From Desulfobacterales bacterium (lineage in GTDB: Bacteria > Desulfobacterota > Desulfobacteria > Desulfobacterales > Desulfobacteraceae): a DNA stretch of 20,425 nucleotides. Every line of letters begins with the position of its first letter. The stretch's first letter is position 1. The notes below the pieces were generated by a model, which did no database searches, was not told the DNA's origin, and saw nothing but the letters and a program-made list of their open reading frames with translations. The stretch is from assembly GCA_022361535.1 (NCBI GenBank), contig JAKSAU010001069.1, positions 1-20,425 on the forward strand, written 5' to 3'. The position numbers and the translations under genes are program-made. Below are positions 17,001-20,425 of the stretch, piece by piece.

Positions 17001-17700
17001 CCAAGTCTAATAATTCTGTTACAAAAGAAACTGTCAACTGTTTACTTTTGTTAAACGGTTGGCCAGAAACTTTAAGATCCATTCTGGTTTTATTTAAAAT
17101 AAAATCAAGTTCGGCATTCAAATTTGTCTTAAGGTCTTTTTTTAAGGTGCTGATCAAGGGCAGGTTTACATTTAATTTTTCAAGTGTATGAGATAAGCCG
17201 TATCTGTTATCTGTAAAGGTAAAAGCCCCGTCAATAACTTTAAAATCAGCTATACTAAACCCAAATAAGGGGGACTTTAACGATTGGTCTTCTTTGGTTT
17301 TATTTATTTCATTTTTGGAGACTATAAGGTCTGAGATGTTCAGCTTGTTGTTTCTATCTAAAGACAGCCATCCCTGTGGCCGGGTTATTTCAATTTGGGT
17401 TAGAATCGGTGCAAAGGAAAACAAAGATTTACCGGACAAATTAAAATAGATTTTCTCAATAGAGGCCAATTTGCCACTTGATTCATCATCTATAGCAATA
17501 TTTTTAATCCAACCTTCAAAAGTAAAAGGGTTGAACCGGATCGTTTCAATATTGACTTGCCGGCTAAGAACTTCTGCCAAAGATTTAACCGCTATATTTT
17601 TAGAGACATAAGGCAGGACGAGAAATCCTAAGACGGCATAAAGGAGAAACAGTCCGACAAAAGTGATACTCAATATCTTGTAATTAAAATATCTGTTCAT
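14038..17700 (-). CDS. AsmA-like DUF748 protein, possible inter-membrane lipid transfer
   Basis: This 1220-residue protein has one N-terminal membrane helix (about 8-30) followed by a very long periplasmic part rich in beta strands, as in AsmA/TamB/YhdP-like proteins. The start chosen is ATG 17700; a GTG just upstream would add one residue. AGG lies just before it. The N-terminal region (VLSRQVNIETIRFNPFTFEGWIKN, split over the membrane-proximal domain) and the repeated 'I.LDKI...L.F' strands are typical of DUF748. The C-terminus from about residue 1043 (HVAFEPGSETLSPENKEKL) has the OmpA-like segment often found at the end of these proteins. Related AsmA-like proteins are thought to form grooved bridges that carry phospholipids to the outer membrane. 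That role is inferred here. A disordered, Asn/Glu/Lys-rich linker lies near residues 340-370. Confidence 0.83.
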   Translation of the reverse strand: MNRYFNYKILSITFVGLFLLYAVLGFLVLPYVSKNIAVKSLAEVLSRQVNIETIRFNPFTFEGWIKNIAIDDESSGKLASIEKIYFNLSGKSLFSFAPILTQIEITRPQGWLSLDRNNKLNISDLIVSKNEINKTKEDQSLKSPLFGFSIADFKVIDGAFTFTDNRYGLSHTLEKLNVNLPLISTLKKDLKTNLNAELDFILNKTRMDLKVSGQPFNKSKQLTVSFVTELLDLGSISPYLQLPDTLELKSPGHVRFNVNGQYQSKPETDKSKQNQSLAIDGQVELKDMRLVTSSGNPLFDLPHLNIDASSNNIFSKNITIRQLKLDNGELNLERDANGNINIDLFSPPKDVEQTQVQDSPEPQKSNENQRVGQSVNEFNISLPYNVNVEQASVENLKINLKDKVAATEFEKEILDLDFSLTNVELGQGLQGNYGVDVLTGDQERLNVKGSFSAGSGVQINGSLSINDVVPETYRPYYSDFVGSNLTLDKIETNLDFKAGLDNEIFNFLIKNGQLTLENVNLKQENEINPLVQLEQIALSQISLDLAEQHITIGLAQTHNGKATIARNDTGTLNLVKELENALKIIPEENTALKSVQTDTKVAEKPWNVSIASASIDNYSIEFSDYMPKEPVNLSLSDISVKAENITTNTEDNGTLTADMIWQQEGSIKLNGEITASKPSAKLNLDINRIDVKSFQPYLTDYLNVLISNGYIETHGQIRVEADKKGSVPKVSYRGKAALSEFTSKNKLDNSKLFECKSFYLAGMDISVNPLQVHIQDVALTDFYHRGILSKDGKFYIQTLLVEQPETGDMKKSPEMLESKAKAEAKQIPDIRIDNITLQGGHINFSDYFTQPNFTANMTEIAGNVSGLSSSGDTPAELRLKGTHGLHSPLDISGQVDVFKDKRFLDLAISFKNIELPGFNAYSAKYLGYEIEKGKLVLDLKYNIDGNNLNSNNHLFFDQLTLGEKVESEDALSLPIELAISLLKNSEGQIDLDVPIKGDLNDPEFSYGDVVITTFTNLILGVVTAPFKFLGNLVGLGSDKDLGHVAFEPGSETLSPENKEKLDQLVSILNDKVSLKLEIRAHYNEQLDQENLRFQKYESLLLSFVPDTNENQIEGINAMDSELRNSLIEEAYEKAEFIKPRDESGKEKKLSVEEKEKLLITNINVDKTALEALALNRGNQILNYMILSDRIDPQRIFMIDAGPVNDEEINNSEIKALFTLK

Positions 17701-17719
17701 CACGCACCTAAATTTGATT

Positions 17720-17748
17720 TTTATTTTTACACTAAATACTTATATCAA
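17720..17748 (-). promoter_or_regulatory. Candidate promoter for the DUF748 gene
   Basis: The 54-base gap between the UbiD stop and the DUF748 start is AT-rich. On the minus strand TTGATA (17743-17748, five of six bases) and AATAAA (17720-17725, four of six) are 17 bases apart. The leader would be very short, about 14 bases. Read-through from the ubiD-type gene is an equal possibility. Confidence 0.3.
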
Positions 17749-17754
17749 CCGATT

Positions 17755-19581
17755 TTAAATTAAACCAAATAAAGGCCCACCCTGTTTTCCCATCTGTTTA
17801 ACGCGTTGGGAAACCTTAGGATCTGACTCTAATGGATCGGCATGAAAAGGCTTTTTTCTGGCATCAATAATCAAAGGACCTGAGCACCCCCAGTGTTTGT
17901 TACGCTGGAATTCTCCTCCGCCATAAATATCGTGTGACGGATTTGATCTTAAAAAAGTAATCCATAAAAAATTCGCAAAAGACCTGGCTGTAAATTCCGC
18001 ATCATCAGCCACAACCAATAGGGGTAATGTATCAAAATTTTGTTTTTCAAGGTGCCTTGCCAGCGTTGTCATCTGTGCATTCGCATGAGTGTAAGTTGAA
18101 AACGCTTCTCCCTGGATCACAGCCATTCCAGGGGCTGCAAGAGCCGGTTTTGAAAAACCAGCAGGTAAACTAAAATTATCAGGAAATTGTGTGCCAAGGT
18201 GTCTTCGTTTAGTTCCGGCAGCTGCCAAAATGACCTTTGAGCCTTGATTTAAACCTGCTCCTGAATAGTCAAGCGTATCCATAGTCGTTCTGGTAATAAA
18301 ATGAAGGTCACGGGTTAAATCCATACGCTCAAGCAGATGAATAAAAAACGCCTTCTCATCGTTAATATTCAGGCCCGGATTGTCCTCGTGGGCAGAGATG
18401 CACAAATATTTGGCAAGTGAAAGCTGTCCTGTACCCAGTATTGCATTTGCGTGGGTTAATAATTCCCTTGGCTCCCGCTTCTCGTAAGGGACATAGCGTT
18501 CATGAGCCTTTGCAAGGAGTAAAGGATGAACACCTGCATCATCAACTGCATTTACTGCAGTGACACCCGGCAAAGTGTCTGTTATTGCAGACCGGGTAAT
18601 TTCGTGGATAAGCCTGCCAAAGTTTGAATCTTCCTGGGGCGGACGACCAACCACGGTAAACGGAAAAATTGCATTTGGTCTGCAAGTTACAGACTCGACC
18701 TTTATATAAGGAAACTCATGTATCAAAGAGTAGTATCCAAGATGATCACCGAACGGCCCCTCGGGTTTTGTACGGTGTGGGACAATATACCCTGTGATGC
18801 AAAAGTCTGCATCGTTGGACAGTATATAACCTTTGCTTTGTGAATACTTAAAATTTCTACCTGCAAGAGCGCCTGCAAAGGCAATTTCAGGAACATTTTC
18901 AGGCAAAGGCATTACTGCAGCAAGTGTATGTGCAGGCGGTCCGCCAATAAAAATACTGACCTTTAAAGGCTGGTTCAGTTCCAAAGCTTTTTTGTGGTGA
19001 ACGCCTATGCCTCTGTGAATCTGGTAATGAAGCCCGATTTCCCGGTTCTGTGTATAGGCATTCCCACTTAATTGTATCCTGTACATCCCAAGATTTGACC
19101 GAAGCATTGACGTGTAACCAGGTTCCATTGAAAACACCTGGGGCAAAAGAACAAATGCCCCACCGTCATTCGGCCAGCATTGAACTAACGGCAGTAGATC
19201 GATGGTCGTTTGTTTTAAATTTTTGGGCACTTTAGTTCTTAGAGGAAGTGCATTAACAAGTGCGTTTAAGGCTTTAGGTCCCTTGCCCGGCTTACGAAAG
19301 AGTAGAGAAGGATCTGATTTAAGATCAACTAAGGCTCGAACCCTGTCCAACTGGGGCTCAAAAATTTTTAGTGTCCTCTCCCAGGTTCCGAACAAATTGG
19401 AAAGCGCGGGAAAAGATGCATGTTTAACCTTTGAGAACAAAAGGGCGGGACCTCCGGCTTCATGGACCTGTCTTGTTATTTCGGCCATTTCAAGATAGGG
19501 ATCAATCTCGTGGTCAATAACCGCAAGTTCCCCTTGTTTTTCAAGGTATGCTGCTGTGCTGTGTAAAGATTTAAATTTCAT
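17755..19581 (-). CDS. UbiD-family prFMN decarboxylase, probably menaquinone (futalosine-route) type
   Basis: The 608-residue protein is a UbiD decarboxylase that uses prenylated FMN made by a UbiX-type enzyme, which is not in this window. Candidate key positions, by comparison with Fdc1 and UbiD, are N163 and R168 in NLGMYR, H189 in the following metal-site segment, and E274 and D279 in PEGPFGDHLGYY. The Asp at the last site is as in E. coli UbiD. The length is longer than E. coli UbiD (about 497) and fits the roughly 600-residue group that includes the menaquinone biosynthesis decarboxylases of futalosine-route bacteria. A ubiquinone role is unlikely in an anaerobe, and an aromatic-acid decarboxylase is the main alternative. 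The ATG overlaps the stop of the upstream gene as ATGA (19578-19581), so translation is probably coupled. Confidence 0.85.
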   Translation of the reverse strand: MKFKSLHSTAAYLEKQGELAVIDHEIDPYLEMAEITRQVHEAGGPALLFSKVKHASFPALSNLFGTWERTLKIFEPQLDRVRALVDLKSDPSLLFRKPGKGPKALNALVNALPLRTKVPKNLKQTTIDLLPLVQCWPNDGGAFVLLPQVFSMEPGYTSMLRSNLGMYRIQLSGNAYTQNREIGLHYQIHRGIGVHHKKALELNQPLKVSIFIGGPPAHTLAAVMPLPENVPEIAFAGALAGRNFKYSQSKGYILSNDADFCITGYIVPHRTKPEGPFGDHLGYYSLIHEFPYIKVESVTCRPNAIFPFTVVGRPPQEDSNFGRLIHEITRSAITDTLPGVTAVNAVDDAGVHPLLLAKAHERYVPYEKREPRELLTHANAILGTGQLSLAKYLCISAHEDNPGLNINDEKAFFIHLLERMDLTRDLHFITRTTMDTLDYSGAGLNQGSKVILAAAGTKRRHLGTQFPDNFSLPAGFSKPALAAPGMAVIQGEAFSTYTHANAQMTTLARHLEKQNFDTLPLLVVADDAEFTARSFANFLWITFLRSNPSHDIYGGGEFQRNKHWGCSGPLIIDARKKPFHADPLESDPKVSQRVKQMGKQGGPLFGLI

Positions 19582-20069
19582 AAGTAAATTTGAGTTCGGG
19601 TTCCCATGCGTTTATCATTGTCCATATAAAAAACGTGTTTTGGTATAAATCTGTAAAACCTGGCATGGAATTGGGTTTTAATCTGGTCCAATACATTAGC
19701 CGGTGTTACGGACAGACCAAAGCGTTTACAATATTCCACAGCTATGGACACCGATTTAACCGAACAGCCGTGTAAATGACCATCCATTTGTATCCCTTCC
19801 AATTGGGTAAAATCATTGGCATCTTTAAAAATAGATGCAGAACAAAGACTATCCAACCCCTGCTGTATGTGCCGGGACTTAGGGTTGGAAAAAAAGTAAA
19901 ACGCATTGTCCTTGAAATGGTAATATACCGGTGCTGTCCACGGACCTGCTTTGCCATTTCCATTACTGGTATTAAAATTAGTATTATAGGTACCCAAGGT
20001 CATCACCTTGGTTTTGTGTATTAATTCAATACACCTTTTTTTAGAATCACCTGAAGCTGCCTCGGTCAT
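19578..20069 (-). CDS. Small FMN split-barrel protein (PNPOx-like, YhbP-like)
   Basis: This 163-residue protein has the pyridoxamine-phosphate-oxidase-like fold that binds FMN or a related flavin. Visible elements are VMTLGTYN (22-29), WTAPVYYHFKDNAFYFFSNP (44-63), SRHIQQ (65-70) and the ending FYMDNDKRMGTRTQIYL, which resembles the YhbP group. The start chosen is ATG 20069 because its TGA overlap with the upstream TPR gene (ATGA, 20066-20069) fits the pattern at the other end of the gene; a GTG at 20084 would add five residues. The neighbour is a decarboxylase that needs a modified FMN, so a flavin-related job is possible but not shown. Confidence 0.75.
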   Translation of the reverse strand: MTEAASGDSKKRCIELIHKTKVMTLGTYNTNFNTSNGNGKAGPWTAPVYYHFKDNAFYFFSNPKSRHIQQGLDSLCSASIFKDANDFTQLEGIQMDGHLHGCSVKSVSIAVEYCKRFGLSVTPANVLDQIKTQFHARFYRFIPKHVFYMDNDKRMGTRTQIYL

Positions 20070-20425
20070 TGGGTGTAACCCCACGCCTTTAGTCTTTTGT
20101 ATGCATATTGGCTATATTTATTGGACGCGTAATTGATTTCTTTAAGGTAAGCCATGTACTTTTTCGCTGCCGGGTCTTTCTGGTTGCTTTTATCCAATGA
20201 ATATCCCCTGTAAAAGGTCACCTGAGGATTACCCGGAAGAATCTGTCCGCACTTTGCAAAATCTTTTTCTGCCTGACCGTATTTTTTTTCTGCAAGGCTG
20301 GCCAGTCCAGCAATATAGTAGCCTTGAGACTCCTGTGGGTACAACTGCTTAGCTTTTTTTGCATGGGAAAGGGCCTGGCCGGATTTTTCTTGGATCAGCA
20401 TACACTTGGCCATCAGAAGATGAGC
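20066..20425 (-). CDS. TPR-repeat protein, N-terminal part outside window
   Basis: The reading frame is open to the right edge of the window, so the ATG at 20413 is internal and only the last 119 residues are visible. They form three or four tetratricopeptide-like helix pairs with the alternation A...LY...G..L......A...F (for example AKKAKQLYPQESQGYYIAGL and AEKKYGQAEKDFAKC). The end YAYKRLKAWGYTQ is a common tail of TPR proteins and of M48 metallopeptidases with a TPR tail, so a BepA-like peptidase is one possibility. It overlaps the next gene by ATGA and is the first visible member of the TPR/flavin-fold/UbiD chain. Confidence 0.72.
   Translation of the reverse strand, partial: AHLLMAKCMLIQEKSGQALSHAKKAKQLYPQESQGYYIAGLASLAEKKYGQAEKDFAKCGQILPGNPQVTFYRGYSLDKSNQKDPAAKKYMAYLKEINYASNKYSQYAYKRLKAWGYTQ

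Noticed and set aside
17701..17703. GTG start one codon upstream of the DUF748 ATG
   Set aside because: The ATG directly after it is the more usual start and has the AGG site at a normal distance.
14038..17703. Plus-strand frames opposite the DUF748 gene
   Set aside because: They lack ribosome sites and recognisable motifs; the minus-strand frame is continuous for 1220 residues.
20082..20084. GTG start for the flavin-fold gene
   Set aside because: The ATG at 20069 overlaps the upstream stop as ATGA, matching the junction at the other end of the gene.
1..20425. CRISPR arrays, tRNA genes, transposon ends or phage genes
   Set aside because: No repeated spacer pattern, cloverleaf, terminal inverted repeat or transposase/integrase motif was found on either strand.

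Overview
The window looks like a piece of an anaerobic deltaproteobacterial (Desulfobacterota) chromosome, most like the Desulfobacteraceae-type sulfate reducers. This is an inference from gene content and style: moderate-to-low GC, strong AGGAGG ribosome sites, paired acetate and propionate CoA ligases beside a sodium/solute symporter, a DUF3369-type response regulator, and a long UbiD decarboxylase of the kind seen in futalosine-route menaquinone makers. No rRNA, tRNA, insertion sequence, phage gene or CRISPR array was seen, and no gap between genes exceeds 121 bases.

Layout. Bases 1-12828 are read on the plus strand. They begin with the 3' part of an acetyl-CoA synthetase (acs), followed by a propionyl-CoA synthetase (prpE), an SSS-family symporter, an unlisted 28-residue membrane miniprotein (5606-5692) and a strong hairpin terminator (5718-5754). 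Ten bases after the terminator starts a membrane protein that joins HAMP/PAS and kinase-remnant segments to a complete DEDDh exonuclease. Then come a divergent LemA-like protein, a cNMP-like/CBS/DUF294 nucleotidyltransferase-like protein overlapping it, endonuclease IV (nfo), and a response regulator joined to an ATPase domain whose phosphoacceptor histidine appears to be missing. Bases 12836-20425 are read on the minus strand. In transcription order from the right edge they are: the C-terminal part of a TPR protein, a small FMN-split-barrel protein and a UbiD decarboxylase (these three chained by ATGA overlaps), a 1220-residue AsmA-like DUF748 protein, a DUF374 acyltransferase, and a two-helix membrane protein with eight cysteines in four CxxC pairs. 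The two blocks converge with only 7 bases between them.

How it may work together. The plus-strand block reads as a short-chain fatty acid scavenging module: the symporter imports acetate or propionate, the two ligases activate them, and the exonuclease-sensor and CBS/DUF294 proteins are candidate regulators. From memory, related exonuclease and DUF294 genes also sit beside acs and SSS-symporter genes in gammaproteobacteria such as Vibrio, where the CrbS/CrbR pair controls acetate use. No CrbS/CrbR pair is visible here, and the LemA-like protein and the miniprotein are unusual additions. The minus-strand block is mainly cell-envelope work (lipid transfer, acylation) plus a probable quinone-type decarboxylase.

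The most interesting points are the 28-residue miniprotein, the two-codon ORF with a perfect hairpin before the symporter, the terminator directly in front of the exonuclease-sensor, the exonuclease fused to a kinase remnant, and the response regulator with an ATPase domain but no H-box histidine.
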